From positions 1-35,906 of the forward strand of contig DASYCK010000114.1 of NCBI GenBank assembly GCA_036500205.1: 35,906 nt of DNA, written 5' to 3'. The notes under the pieces are model-generated. The model had not been told where the DNA came from. It ran no database searches and worked only from the letters and a program-made list of their open reading frames with translations. Below are positions 1 through 7,946 of this stretch, in pieces; the first letter of the stretch is position 1, and the number at the start of each line of letters is the position of its first letter. The translations under genes and the position numbers were made by a program. The stretch is from DASYCK01 sp036500205. GTDB taxonomy: Bacteria; Myxococcota_A; Polyangia; Fen-1088.

Positions 1-484
1 CATTGGCGCGGGCTTGCGCCGTCTCGGCGCGCGCCAGAGCCGCCTCGGCCCGCGCCATCGCGGTCGCTCGGCGCGCCTTGGCGGCTTCAGCCCGCGCGGC
101 CCGTAGCTCGTCGGTGTCGTTGTGCGCCGTCCGCCTTGAGCGAACCGGCACCGCGACGTTGTCGGCGAACGGATCCTTCCATGAGCGGGCCACCAGCGCC
201 TGCCGCATGGCCTTCCGATTCTTCTCCGAGTCCTTCTGGGCGCGCGCCAGCGCGCGATCGATGGCCGCGTCGTTGCTCGAGCCCTGGCCCGAGCGCTTCA
301 TCGCGTCGTACATCAGCTCGGCGTCGCTCTTCTCGGGCGGATCGGCGTTGGGTTCGCCCTCGACCTTCGATTCGCTGTCGGGAGACAACGACTCCTTCGC
401 CCACGCGACGCCGGTGGCGTGCCACAGGCACACCACGACACCAATGAAAACCACGCGCCCCATCCCCCCCAAAGTAAAACCCAT
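1..484 (-). CDS. Secreted hypothetical protein, 3' end cut by window edge
   Basis: The reading frame is open from the ATG at 484 to the left edge (161 codons visible, no stop), so the protein is C-terminally incomplete here. The start is preceded by GGCGGAGCACG, a good ribosome binding site; an in-frame ATG at 463 is a weaker alternative. The first ~29 residues form a signal peptide (hydrophobic FIGVVVCLW, then AWA-KE as a probable cleavage site). The mature part is charged: an acidic stretch, then DAMKRSGQGSSNDAAIDRAL, then from about residue 120 an Ala/Arg/Glu heptad-like helix (repeats of the type ARAEAALARAETAQARA), which looks like a coiled coil. I do not recognise a family. It lies 13 nt after the stop of the upstream gene at 498-974, so the two are probably co-transcribed. 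Confidence 0.7.
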   Translation of the reverse strand, partial: MGFTLGGMGRVVFIGVVVCLWHATGVAWAKESLSPDSESKVEGEPNADPPEKSDAELMYDAMKRSGQGSSNDAAIDRALARAQKDSEKNRKAMRQALVARSWKDPFADNVAVPVRSRRTAHNDTDELRAARAEAAKARRATAMARAEAALARAETAQARAN

Positions 485-497
485 CGTGCTCCGCCCT

Positions 498-974
498 TCA
501 GTTACGAGCTGTTCTAGCTGATCGTGCCGTACGAGCTGGCGTCCGGCGGCGGACCGATCCGCCATCGTCGTCGGCCACCAGCATACGCCGTTCGACTTCC
601 ATCAGCGCGACGGCGAGGTCAGACAGCGCCCATCGCAAGATCGAGGAAATTTCGCGCATGCCCCAGCCCGCGAGCAGCGCTTCGGACACGGTGTCGTTCC
701 CCAGTCTTCCCACGGCACCATCGGTCATCGCGTCGAGATCGCCGTCCATCCGGGGGAGAGGACGGCGGGCCGCGCCGACGCGGGTGCGCCGGCTGCCTCC
801 GGTGAGGAGAGGGGACGGACGGAGGAGGGGCCCGACGGTGCAGCTGGTCGGTTCGTCCATGTGCGCGTCGACGTTCACGTCAACCGTCGTCGTATCGTTC
901 GCCGTATCGTTCGCCGCCGCTTCGTCCCTGACGGACGCGCTCGGTGGCTTTGAGCTAGTTAGACGCCTTTTCAT
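498..974 (-). CDS. Hypothetical protein (158 aa)
   Basis: The ATG at 974 follows a strong Shine-Dalgarno (AGGAGGG, 7 nt before the start), which decides this strand over the competing plus-strand frame at 658-981. No signal peptide is visible. The N-terminal third is polar and disordered-looking (AANDTANDTTTVDVNVD, partly from a perfect 12-bp tandem duplication at 892-915). The centre is Arg/Pro-rich. Around residues 95-135 there is a likely helical segment (EALLAGWGMREISSILRWAL, then a second helix through ALMEVERRML) that may be the functional part. The tail is Arg/Thr-rich. I do not recognise the family. It is the first gene of a two-gene unit with the secreted protein at 1-484 and is divergent from the riboswitch-controlled protease. 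Confidence 0.6.
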   Translation of the reverse strand: MKRRLTSSKPPSASVRDEAAANDTANDTTTVDVNVDAHMDEPTSCTVGPLLRPSPLLTGGSRRTRVGAARRPLPRMDGDLDAMTDGAVGRLGNDTVSEALLAGWGMREISSILRWALSDLAVALMEVERRMLVADDDGGSVRRRTPARTARSARTARN

Positions 975-1252
975 GAAATAGCCCTCCTCGGACGGACATT
1001 ATTCTGCGCTCGATTGTCATCTCGGCTAGGGGGGGTCACCGACGGTCCGTCCGAGAAAGCTCTGGCTACTGAATGTAGGTGCCGAGCATGCAGCGAACGG
1101 TTGAAGAATTTCAGCCTTTGATCGTACGCGACGGTTGTTTACAACGCAGCGCGGTTTGGAAAAGGGGTTTCCTAGCCGGGGCGTCTGGAAACATTTCGAT
1201 CGCGATGCGGCGGTCACTTTTGTAAGAAGTCCAACGAGAAGAGCTTTGTAGG
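975..1252. other. AT-richer divergent intergenic region
   Basis: This stretch separates the minus-strand pair (498-974) from the plus-strand protease. It is clearly AT-richer than the genes around it, as expected of a regulatory region. A minus-strand frame (1026-1349) crosses it, but it has no good ribosome binding site and overlaps the riboswitch, so I do not count it as a gene. The minus-strand promoter for the 974 gene should lie here; I could not pick a convincing -35/-10 pair. Confidence 0.5.
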
Positions 1253-1281
1253 TTGACAAAATATGAGTAATATAAAATACT
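1253..1281 (+). promoter_or_regulatory. Sigma-70-like promoter of the protease gene
   Basis: A perfect -35 hexamer TTGACA (1253-1258) is followed after 17 bp by AATACT (1276-1281), a four-of-six match to TATAAT, inside a very AT-rich tract. Transcription would start near 1288-1290. That places the whole GEMM-I aptamer (from about 1303) in the 5' leader, about 100 nt long, of the subtilase gene. Confidence 0.55.
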
Positions 1282-1302
1282 ATATATTCTTGACGAAATA
1301 AG

Positions 1303-1378
1303 CGCTCTCGAAACGGCAAACCCCGGGCGACCGGGGGACGCAAAGCCACGGGACTCTCCGAGTCAGCCGGGTTTCCGA
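1303..1378 (+). promoter_or_regulatory. Cyclic-di-GMP-I (GEMM-I) riboswitch aptamer
   Basis: The leader shows the GEMM-I landmarks in order: GGCAAACC (1315-1322); a CCCCGG/CCGGGG stem (1321-1326 with 1331-1336) closed by the GNRA tetraloop GCGA (1327-1330); GGGACGCAAAGCC (1335-1347); a second hairpin GACTC-TCC-GAGTC (1352-1364); and the 3' core CAGCCGGGTTTCCGAAG (1364-1380). In Vc2 numbering, position 20 corresponds to G1315. G at this site is typical of c-di-GMP binders, while A marks the 3',3'-cGAMP class; A1342 is the ligand-intercalating A47. A closing helix 1305-1314 with 1371-1383 would include the last bases of the Shine-Dalgarno AAGGAG (1378-1383). This suggests control of translation, with ligand possibly occluding the site; the direction is inference. 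No terminator lies between aptamer and start codon. Confidence 0.9.
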
Positions 1379-1388
1379 AGGAGACAGC

Positions 1389-3965
1389 ATGGACCGCTCA
1401 CCGACGAAGATCTCGTTCCGCGCCGCGCGCTTTTTCCGCTTTTCTGGCGCCGGGCTTCTTCTGATGGGGGCACTGGCGCTCGGGGGCTGCGAGGCGATGC
1501 CGCTGGACGGAAACGGCAGCGGCGCCGGGGGCGCCGTGGGAACGGTCGCCCCGACGGCGGGGGCGGGCGGCCAGGGTGGGGCGGCGACCGAGGTCACGGC
1601 GAAGATCGATCCCCGGCTGCTGGCGAACGCGACGGCGGACCAGCCCCAGGAGGTGGTGGTGATGCTCGACGAGCAGGCCATCCCGACGGCGGCCATCGAT
1701 CAGACGATCGCGACCTCGACGAACTCGAACCAGATCGCGGCGCTGTCGGCCCGCCTGGGCGCCGCGAAGGACCAGATGATCGACCGGCTGCGCGCGCAGC
1801 CCATCGTGGCGTTGAATCGTCTGACGAACCTTCCCGCCATGCACGTGCGGGTCGACTCCACGGCGGCGCTGATGGCGCTGGCCGGCGATCCGGCGGTGGG
1901 CCGACTGGTGGCGAATGACGTGCACGAGCTGATGGACACCGTCCCGGCCGATCTGACGCTCATCAACCAGCCGCAGGCGGCGGCGGCCGGCAAGCTGGGC
2001 GCGGGCGCGACGGTGGCCGTGCTCGACACGGGCGCCGACTTCAAGCGCGCGCCGTTCAACTGTGCCTCGGCGGGGGCCACCGGGTGCCCCATCGTCTACG
2101 CGGCCGACATCGCGCCGAACGACAACAACGTCGACGACAACGGTCACGGCACGAACGTCTCCGGTATCGTGCACGCGGTGGCGCCGTCCGCGAAGCTCAT
2201 TGCGCTGGACGTCTTCAACGGCGCGACGGCCTGGACCACCGACATCATGTCGGCCATCGACTGGTGCATCCAGAACAAGGCCAAGTACAACATCGTCTCG
2301 ATCAACATGAGCCTGGGCGGTGGCACCTCGACGACCACCTGCCCGTCCGACCCGCTGGCGGTCAGCATCTCCAGCGCGCGCGCGGCCGGCATCCTGTCGG
2401 CGGTCGCCTCGGGCAACTCGGGGAACCTGAACGCGATCTCGAGCCCCGCCTGCGGCCCCGACGCCGTGTCGGTCGGCGCGGTTCACGCCGCGAACCTGGG
2501 GAACCTGCAGTGGTCGAACTGCGGCGACGCCACCACCAGCGCCGACAAGGTGGCCTGCTTCTCCTGCTCGTCGTCGTTCCTGACGATGCTGGCGCCGGGG
2601 GTCATGATCACGGCCGCCGGCATCACGATGTCCGGCACGTCGCAGGCCACGCCGCACGTCGCGGGCGCGCTGGCCGTGCTGGCCGCCGCCTTTCCCAGCG
2701 AGACGCCGACGCAGCTGGTGTCGCGGCTGACCACGTACGGGGTGCCGGTGAAGGACGCGCGCAACGGCATCACCAAGCCCCGCCTGGATCTGATGGCCTC
2801 GCTGAACGGCGCGGCTTCGGGCGGTCCGACGCCGCCCGTGACGTCGACCCCGACGGTCGGTCCCACCGGGACGATCACGCTGAACGCCAAGGCGACGTTC
2901 ACGAAGACGGCGGCGGTCACCGCGGCGCTGGCGGTGACGTCGGGGACGGCCGCCCAGGTCTGCCTCAGCGAGGCGGGCAGCTGCACTGCCTGGGCCGCCA
3001 CGTCCGCCTCCCGCGCCTTCACGCTGTCGAAGGGGGACGGCACCAAGACCGTGAACGCCTGGTGGAAGGACGCCAAGGGGAACGTCAGCGCCAGCCCGGC
3101 CTCCGCGTCGATCACCGTCGACAGCACCGCGCCGACGGGCGGAACGATCACGGCGTCGGGCGTCGGGCTGCAGGCGATGTTGACCTGGTCGGGGTTCACC
3201 GACGCGGGCTCGGGCGTGGCGGGCTATCGCCTGGTCACGGGGACCAGTACCAGGGCGACCAGCTGCACGGGGACCGCCACCTACGAGGGCACGGCCACCA
3301 CGTTCAGCAAGACGCTCACGGCCGCGGGGACCCTGTATGCGCGCGTTTGCGCCAAGGACGCCATCGGCAACATCAACACCGGCGCGACCACCACCATCGC
3401 CCTCAAGCCCGCGACCCACGCCGCGAGCTTCACGGCCGGCGCCGCCACCGCGGAGGTGGGTAACCCCACGGGCGGCACGGCGACGGCCGACAGCTGCCCG
3501 GCCGGGCAGGCGCTGATCGGCTTCTCCGGGAGCCTCTCCACCAGCACCACCGCCGGTGTACACCGCCAGATCCGAGCGATCTGCGGCACCGTCTCGGTAA
3601 CCGGCACCGTCGTCGCGGTGGCGCCGGGGTCGACGCTGCCCGCGCGTGGGCCCAGCGGAACGTTCGCCTGGACGCGGACCTGCGCGGCGAACCAGGTCGT
3701 CGTCAGCTTCGCGGGGCGCTCGGGCGCGCTGGTCGACCAGCTGACGTTCACCTGCGCCCCCCTCACGGCGGCCGCCTCCACCGCGGGCTCGGCGCTGAAC
3801 ATGGGGACGGTCAAGGCGCTGGCGGCCATCGGCGGCACGGGCGGGACGGCCTTCACCGCGACGAAGTGCGCCACCGGTCAGGTGGCGACGTCGATGTCGG
3901 TGCGCACGGGAGACAACATGGACAGCTTCAGCCTCGGCTGCGGCAAGGCGACGGTCGGGAACTGA
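1389..3965 (+). CDS. Secreted S8 subtilisin-like serine protease, lipoprotein
   Basis: 858 aa; ATG 5 nt after AAGGAG. The signal peptide ends in a lipobox (ALGGC, Cys34), so the protein should be lipid-anchored, followed by a Gly/Ala-rich tether (40-66). Residues ~70-185 resemble an inhibitor-type propeptide. The S8 domain carries the full catalytic set: Asp213 (AVLDTGAD), His253 (NGHGTNVSGIV), the oxyanion Asn343 (ASGNSGN) and Ser418 (GTSQATPHVAGAL). The C-terminal half has an Ig-like segment (~490-585), an FN3/Ig-like segment (~585-675) and two Cys-containing repeats (~680-858, type CPAGQALIGFSG and VVVSFAGRSGALVDQLTFTC) also seen in other secreted myxobacterial proteins, probably for substrate binding. 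Expression appears controlled by the c-di-GMP riboswitch just upstream. It ends 8 bp from the convergent tex gene. Confidence 0.93.
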   Translation: MDRSPTKISFRAARFFRFSGAGLLLMGALALGGCEAMPLDGNGSGAGGAVGTVAPTAGAGGQGGAATEVTAKIDPRLLANATADQPQEVVVMLDEQAIPTAAIDQTIATSTNSNQIAALSARLGAAKDQMIDRLRAQPIVALNRLTNLPAMHVRVDSTAALMALAGDPAVGRLVANDVHELMDTVPADLTLINQPQAAAAGKLGAGATVAVLDTGADFKRAPFNCASAGATGCPIVYAADIAPNDNNVDDNGHGTNVSGIVHAVAPSAKLIALDVFNGATAWTTDIMSAIDWCIQNKAKYNIVSINMSLGGGTSTTTCPSDPLAVSISSARAAGILSAVASGNSGNLNAISSPACGPDAVSVGAVHAANLGNLQWSNCGDATTSADKVACFSCSSSFLTMLAPGVMITAAGITMSGTSQATPHVAGALAVLAAAFPSETPTQLVSRLTTYGVPVKDARNGITKPRLDLMASLNGAASGGPTPPVTSTPTVGPTGTITLNAKATFTKTAAVTAALAVTSGTAAQVCLSEAGSCTAWAATSASRAFTLSKGDGTKTVNAWWKDAKGNVSASPASASITVDSTAPTGGTITASGVGLQAMLTWSGFTDAGSGVAGYRLVTGTSTRATSCTGTATYEGTATTFSKTLTAAGTLYARVCAKDAIGNINTGATTTIALKPATHAASFTAGAATAEVGNPTGGTATADSCPAGQALIGFSGSLSTSTTAGVHRQIRAICGTVSVTGTVVAVAPGSTLPARGPSGTFAWTRTCAANQVVVSFAGRSGALVDQLTFTCAPLTAAASTAGSALNMGTVKALAAIGGTGGTAFTATKCATGQVATSMSVRTGDNMDSFSLGCGKATVGN

Positions 3966-3973
3966 GCCGCCGG

Positions 3974-6439
3974 CTATTTGCCGCGCAGCTTGTCGAGGGC
4001 GCCGAACGGGTTGTTGAAGGGGCGCGACGGCTGCACGGGTGGCGGCGGGGGGCGGCGGTCGAACGCTGGCCCGCCGCGCTCGCGCGAGGGACCCTGGCTC
4101 GGGCCGCCGCGCCCGGCCGGCTCGCGGCGCGCGCCGCTGTCGGCGCCCCGCTCGGACTTCATCGTCAGCGCGATCTGCTTCTTGTCCAGGTTCACCTCGA
4201 GCACGCGCACCGAGACGCGATCGCCGGCGTTCACCACCTGGCGCGGATCCTTCACGAAGCTGTCGGAGAGCTGGGAGATGTGCACCAGGCCGTCCTGATG
4301 CACGCCGATGTCGACGAAGGCGCCGAAGTTGGTGACGTTCGTGACGATACCCGGGCAGACCAGCCCCGGCTTCAGATCCGACAGCGCGTGGATGTCGGCG
4401 CGGTAAGAGAACGCCACGAACCCTTCGCGGGGATCGCGGCCAGGCTTCTCCAGCTCGCGCACCACGTCGTCGAACGTGAACGTGCCCAGCTCCTCCTTCA
4501 GCTCGCGCGCTTCCTTGACCAGCTTCACGCCCGCGCCCAGCAGGCCCGCCACCGGAACGTCCAGGCGCGCCGCCAGCCGCTCCAGCCCCGCGTAGCGCTC
4601 GGGGTGCACGCCCGTGTTGTCGAGCGGGTTCGTCCCCTCGGAGATGCGCAGGAAGCCCGCCGCCTGCTCGAAGGTCTTCTTCGAGAATCGCGAGACCTCC
4701 AGCAGCTCGGCGCGTGAGCGGAACAGCCCGTCCTTCGACCGGCGCTCGACGATGGCGCGGGCCAGGCTGGGGCCGATGCCCGAGACGCGGCTCAGCAGGT
4801 GATACGAGGCGGTGTTCAGGTTCACGCCCACCTGGTTCACGCACGAGTCGACCACCTCATCGAGGCTCTTCTTCAGGGCGTGCGGCGACACGTCGTGCTG
4901 GTACTGACCGACGCCGATGCTCTTGGGATCGATCTTCACCAGCTCGGCCAGGGGATCCTGCAGGCGGCGCGCGATCGAGATGGCGCCGCGGATGGTGACG
5001 TCGAGCTCGGGGAACTCCTCGCGCGCCACGTCGCTGGCGCTGTAGACGGATGCGCCCGATTCGCTGACCATCACCACCGGCACGTCGAGGCTGGCGAACT
5101 TCAGCGCCTCGCGCACGAACGTCTCGGTCTCGCGGCCGGCGGTGCCGTTGCCGACGGCGATGGCGCGGATGCCCCCCTTCACCACCAGATCGGCGAGCAC
5201 CGGCGCGGCGTTCGCCTTGCCGGCGGGTGATTCGAGGTGCATGAGCCCGCTGCCCAGGTACTTTCCCGAGCCGTCGATGACGGCCAGCTTGCAGCCGGTG
5301 CGAATGCCGGGATCGACGCCCAGCACCGCCTTCGGTCCGAAGGGCGCCGCCAGCAGCAGCTTGCGGACGTTCTCGGCGAACACCGCGATGGCCGCCTGAT
5401 CGGCGATGGCGCGCAGCGCCTTGTGGACCTCGGCGTCGATGGCGGGGACGACGTGCCCGCGCAGCGCCAGGCGCGCGCAGCGCTTCAGGATGGGCAGCCC
5501 CGAGAACGCGGGCGCCGTGCAGGCGGCCCCCTCGAAGCGCGCTTGCAGCGTCTCCACCAACGGATCGACGGGGACAGCCGGACGCTTGCTGGCGGGGGCC
5601 GCGGTCGCCTCGTCGTCGTCGAGCGGGAGCGGGCCGCCGATCGACAGCACCAGCTCCTCTTCCATCCAGCCCCGCCGCATCGCCAGGTACCGGTGCGAGC
5701 TCTGCGGCTTCAGCAGCTCGCTCACCCGTTCTTGAAAGGCGAAGTAGTTCTCGAAGCGGCTGTTCGGCTTGACCTTGTCCCCCTTGGCCTTGCGCGTGCG
5801 CACGAAGCCGTCGTCGAAGAAGGCGGTGCGCACCTGCTGGCGCAGCGCCACGTCCTCGGCCAGTCGCTCGATGATGATCTCCCCCGCGCCTTCGAGCGCG
5901 GCGGCCGTGTCGGCCACCCCGGTCTCGCCCCCGCAGAACGGCTGCGCGCGCGTCTCGGGTGTCTCGCCCTCGGCGGGCGTCGCCTGGCCGTGCCCGCAGT
6001 CCCACAGCCAGCCGGCGAGCGGCTCGAGCCCCGCCTCGCGAGCCAGCGCCGCCTTCGTCTTGCGCTTTTGTTTGTAAGGCAGATACAGATCCTCGAGCGC
6101 GGTCAGGTCGAACGTCGCCAGCAGGCGATCCTTCAGCTCGGGCGTCAGCTTGCCCTGTCGTTCGATCTCCTCGCCGATGTACTTCTGCCGCGCCAGGATC
6201 TCGTCCCACAGCGCCTTGCCGTCGATGGCCTGGCGGATCGCCACCTCGTCCAGGTTTCCCGTCTCCTCCTTGCGGTAGCGGGCGATGAAGGGGACCGTGG
6301 CGCCCCCCTCGGCCAGGCGCAGCACGGACATCGCCGAGGCGATGGGGACCGTCGGATGTTGAGAAGCAAACCAGGTGGGGAAGGTCATCGCCGTCGACAT
6401 CGGGCCGGCATCTTGCCCTGCGCGTTCGGTTCGGTCCAT
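3974..6439 (-). CDS. tex: Tex family RNA-binding transcription accessory protein
   Basis: 821 aa, slightly longer than typical Tex (~770-780). The N-terminal Tex domain shows the hallmark GATVPFIARYRKEETGNLDE. A YqgF/RNase H-like domain begins near residue 370 (AVLGVDPGIRTGCKLAVID). Helix-hairpin-helix repeats lie around 546-600 (SRVSGIGPSLARAIVERR). An S1 RNA-binding domain is at about 693-760 (PGIVTNVTNFGAFVDIGVHQ), and the basic, Pro/Arg/Gly-rich tail is disordered. Tex proteins bind nucleic acid and act in transcription or RNA metabolism. No clear ribosome binding site precedes the ATG at 6439; an in-frame ATG at 6400 (MSTAMTF) is an equally good start and would leave more room for the divergent rhodanese promoter. 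Confidence 0.95.
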   Translation of the reverse strand: MDRTERAGQDAGPMSTAMTFPTWFASQHPTVPIASAMSVLRLAEGGATVPFIARYRKEETGNLDEVAIRQAIDGKALWDEILARQKYIGEEIERQGKLTPELKDRLLATFDLTALEDLYLPYKQKRKTKAALAREAGLEPLAGWLWDCGHGQATPAEGETPETRAQPFCGGETGVADTAAALEGAGEIIIERLAEDVALRQQVRTAFFDDGFVRTRKAKGDKVKPNSRFENYFAFQERVSELLKPQSSHRYLAMRRGWMEEELVLSIGGPLPLDDDEATAAPASKRPAVPVDPLVETLQARFEGAACTAPAFSGLPILKRCARLALRGHVVPAIDAEVHKALRAIADQAAIAVFAENVRKLLLAAPFGPKAVLGVDPGIRTGCKLAVIDGSGKYLGSGLMHLESPAGKANAAPVLADLVVKGGIRAIAVGNGTAGRETETFVREALKFASLDVPVVMVSESGASVYSASDVAREEFPELDVTIRGAISIARRLQDPLAELVKIDPKSIGVGQYQHDVSPHALKKSLDEVVDSCVNQVGVNLNTASYHLLSRVSGIGPSLARAIVERRSKDGLFRSRAELLEVSRFSKKTFEQAAGFLRISEGTNPLDNTGVHPERYAGLERLAARLDVPVAGLLGAGVKLVKEARELKEELGTFTFDDVVRELEKPGRDPREGFVAFSYRADIHALSDLKPGLVCPGIVTNVTNFGAFVDIGVHQDGLVHISQLSDSFVKDPRQVVNAGDRVSVRVLEVNLDKKQIALTMKSERGADSGARREPAGRGGPSQGPSRERGGPAFDRRPPPPPVQPSRPFNNPFGALDKLRGK

Positions 6440-6453
6440 GGCAGGATGGCGGC

Positions 6454-6828
6454 ATGATCCAAGAAGTCGTGGAACGGCAGCCGGTGCTCACCATCAGCCG
6501 TGAGGAGCTCCAGGCGAAGCTGGCGCGTGATGATCGGTTCAAGCTGGTCATGACGCTGAACGAGTGGGCCTTCCGGGCCAAGCACATCCCCACCTCGCTG
6601 CACTTCAACAACTCGGCCGAGATGCTGGCGGCGCTGAAGAAGGACGACGAGATCGTCGTCTACTGCTCGAACGTGTCCTGCCTGGGCAGCGTCGCCGCCT
6701 ACTACCACCTCGTCGATCACGGCTACCAGCACGTGCGCCGCTTCGCGGGCGGGCTCATCGAATGGGAAGAGGCGGGTCTGCCGCTGGAAGGAGAGTGGGC
6801 CGCGGGCGCCAAGGCGCCCCCGGCCTGA
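6454..6828 (+). CDS. Single-domain rhodanese-like protein
   Basis: 124 aa, cytoplasmic (no signal). It has the rhodanese layout: an N-terminal strand-helix, a KHIPTSLH segment in place of the usual GHIPGA motif, then DEIVVYCSNVSCLGSVAAYY containing the candidate catalytic Cys71 (with Cys76 close by), and a C-terminal FAGGLIEWEEAGLPLEGEW segment typical of the family. Such proteins carry persulfide sulfur or act as binding modules; the substrate cannot be read from sequence. The active-site loop differs from the common C-x-x-G-x-R form and lacks the Arg, so sulfurtransferase activity is not certain. The gene is divergent from tex and 83 nt upstream of the DksA-like gene. Confidence 0.85.
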   Translation: MIQEVVERQPVLTISREELQAKLARDDRFKLVMTLNEWAFRAKHIPTSLHFNNSAEMLAALKKDDEIVVYCSNVSCLGSVAAYYHLVDHGYQHVRRFAGGLIEWEEAGLPLEGEWAAGAKAPPA

Positions 6829-6911
6829 AGCGGCGGTCGGGGTGGGCATGTAACCCGACGGGCGCGGCGGCATCTCACCTCTTTCGCGATGGTTCGCAAA
6901 GGGGTGAAACG

Positions 6912-7385
6912 ATGACCGAGCCCAGCACTGTCTCCTTGGTGTCCTTCGAAAATGGCCTGTCACGCGAGCAACTGACGCTGCTGGAGGGGCGGTTGCGCGC
7001 CGAACGGGCGACGTTGAACCGCCGGGTGGCGAGCCGCCGCCGGGCGCTGGCCGACGTGCCCGCGCGCGAGATCGATGACGCCGACTGGGCCGCCGACAGC
7101 GCCGCCCAGAGCCTGGCGGTCCGCCTCGTCGACCGCGACGCCAAGATGCTGCACGAGATCGAGGCGGCGCTCGGTCGGCTCGCGGAGGGCGCGTACGGCG
7201 TCTGTGCTCGCAGCGGTGAGCCGATCGGGTTCGAGCGGCTGGCCGCCCGCCCCTGGACCCGCTTCGCCGTGGCCGCCAAGGAAGAGGTGGAGCGCGATCG
7301 CGCCGGCGCCACCGGGCCGGCGGGGGTGAGGCTCAATGCCGGCCAGGACGCGGTCGACGTCGACGATCAGGATCGGGCCGCCTGA
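6912..7385 (+). CDS. DksA/TraR-like protein with a degenerate zinc finger
   Basis: 157 aa, starting at the ATG after AAAGGGGTGAAACG; the frame remains open upstream but without a better site. Residues ~18-92 form a long, charged helical pair like the DksA coiled coil. This is followed by YGVCARSGEPIGFERLAARPW, the DksA/TraR C-terminal signature (YGxCxxCGxxIxxxRLxAxP). Of the four zinc cysteines only Cys98 remains: Ser101 replaces the second, and Ala119/Ala122 sit where the second CxxC pair should be. Zinc binding is therefore unlikely. DksA-family proteins bind the RNA polymerase secondary channel, and Cys-poor versions are known; whether this one acts on polymerase is inference. A polar tail follows residue 130. 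It is convergent with the lipoprotein gene at 7398. Confidence 0.8.
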   Translation: MTEPSTVSLVSFENGLSREQLTLLEGRLRAERATLNRRVASRRRALADVPAREIDDADWAADSAAQSLAVRLVDRDAKMLHEIEAALGRLAEGAYGVCARSGEPIGFERLAARPWTRFAVAAKEEVERDRAGATGPAGVRLNAGQDAVDVDDQDRAA

Positions 7386-7397
7386 TTCACCTCGAAC

Positions 7398-7838
7398 CTA
7401 GAACGTCGCCTTCGTGGTGCCGATGACCACGCCCTTCGTGGGGAACTTCGGCTTGGGCGGGGCGACCAGGGCTTGCGTGCAGGTGCAGTGGGTGGTCAGC
7501 CAGCCGTTGATGCAGGCGATGAGGTTGTCGATGCTGCCGTCGGAGCAGACGCCGCTCATGTCCTCGCAGTCGTTCTCGATCGACTTGTCGCAGGTGCAGG
7601 TGCCGCCGCTGCAGCTGTAGCTCTGCCCGGCGGAGCCGCTGCCGCGCGCCAGCGCGGACTCGCTCCCGGTCACCGGCTCGGCGTCGTCGGGGTTCCCCAG
7701 ACAGCCGGCGGCGGCGACGGTGGTCAAGAACGCCAGACCGAGCGTGGCGAGAAGTCCTCCCCGTCGCTGCGCCGACCGCGCGCTGCCTGTGGAGTCGAGA
7801 GCCTCCGAATGGTCCGTCATCGTCGTCTTCGAGGTCAT
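7398..7838 (-). CDS. Small Cys-rich lipoprotein under a sigma-54 promoter
   Basis: 146 aa from the ATG at 7838, which follows AAGGAGATACGCC. The frame continues upstream but would run through the promoter and palindromes, so the longer start is rejected. A signal anchor-like N-terminus (LLATLGLAFLTTVAAAGC) gives a plausible lipobox Cys46. The mature protein is short and carries eight cysteines between residues 76 and 120 (CSGGTCTCDK, then NDCEDMSGVCSD, then HCTCTQA), a spacing that suggests disulfides or metal binding. I do not recognise a family. Its upstream region has a sigma-54 -24/-12 element and two TGCA-N6-TGCA palindromes, just past the stop of the sigma-54 activator gene. The most economical reading is that it is a direct target of that activator. 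Confidence 0.8.
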   Translation of the reverse strand: MTSKTTMTDHSEALDSTGSARSAQRRGGLLATLGLAFLTTVAAAGCLGNPDDAEPVTGSESALARGSGSAGQSYSCSGGTCTCDKSIENDCEDMSGVCSDGSIDNLIACINGWLTTHCTCTQALVAPPKPKFPTKGVVIGTTKATF

Positions 7839-7887
7839 GGCGTATCTCCTTGCTTGGTTGTGGCCGCTTGCCGTTGTCTCCTCGTTC

Positions 7888-7904
7888 AGCAAGTGACGGA
7901 CCAA
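7888..7904 (-). promoter_or_regulatory. Sigma-54 (-24/-12) promoter of the Cys-rich lipoprotein
   Basis: Read on the minus strand this is TTGGTCCGTCACTTGCT. It has the invariant GG (-24) and GC (-12) separated by exactly 10 bp and the TTGCT form of the -12 box; compare the consensus TGGCAC-N5-TTGCW. The predicted start near 7877 leaves a leader of about 40 nt before the ATG at 7838. The palindromes at 7947-7981 would sit about 75-100 bp upstream of the start, a normal enhancer distance for bacterial enhancer-binding proteins. Confidence 0.7.
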
Positions 7905-7946
7905 CACCACGAACCGCGTGAACACGCCGCCGACGGGGCACGTCTC

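Noticed and set aside
658..981. Plus-strand frame opposite the 498-974 gene
   Set aside because: The minus-strand gene has a strong AGGAGGG ribosome binding site and a natural start; the plus frame has none and reads as Arg/Pro/Ser-rich.
1026..1349. Minus-strand frame across the protease leader
   Set aside because: It overlaps the GEMM-I aptamer and promoter and has no ribosome binding site or family resemblance.
1398..4844. 1148-codon open frame on the minus strand
   Set aside because: It is antisense to the subtilase and tex genes, has Arg/Gly-rich low-complexity translation and no domain, and arises from high-GC third positions.
5237..6457. 406-codon plus-strand frame opposite tex
   Set aside because: It has a shadow-type composition (Arg/Leu/Gln/His) and is fully antisense to a well-conserved gene.
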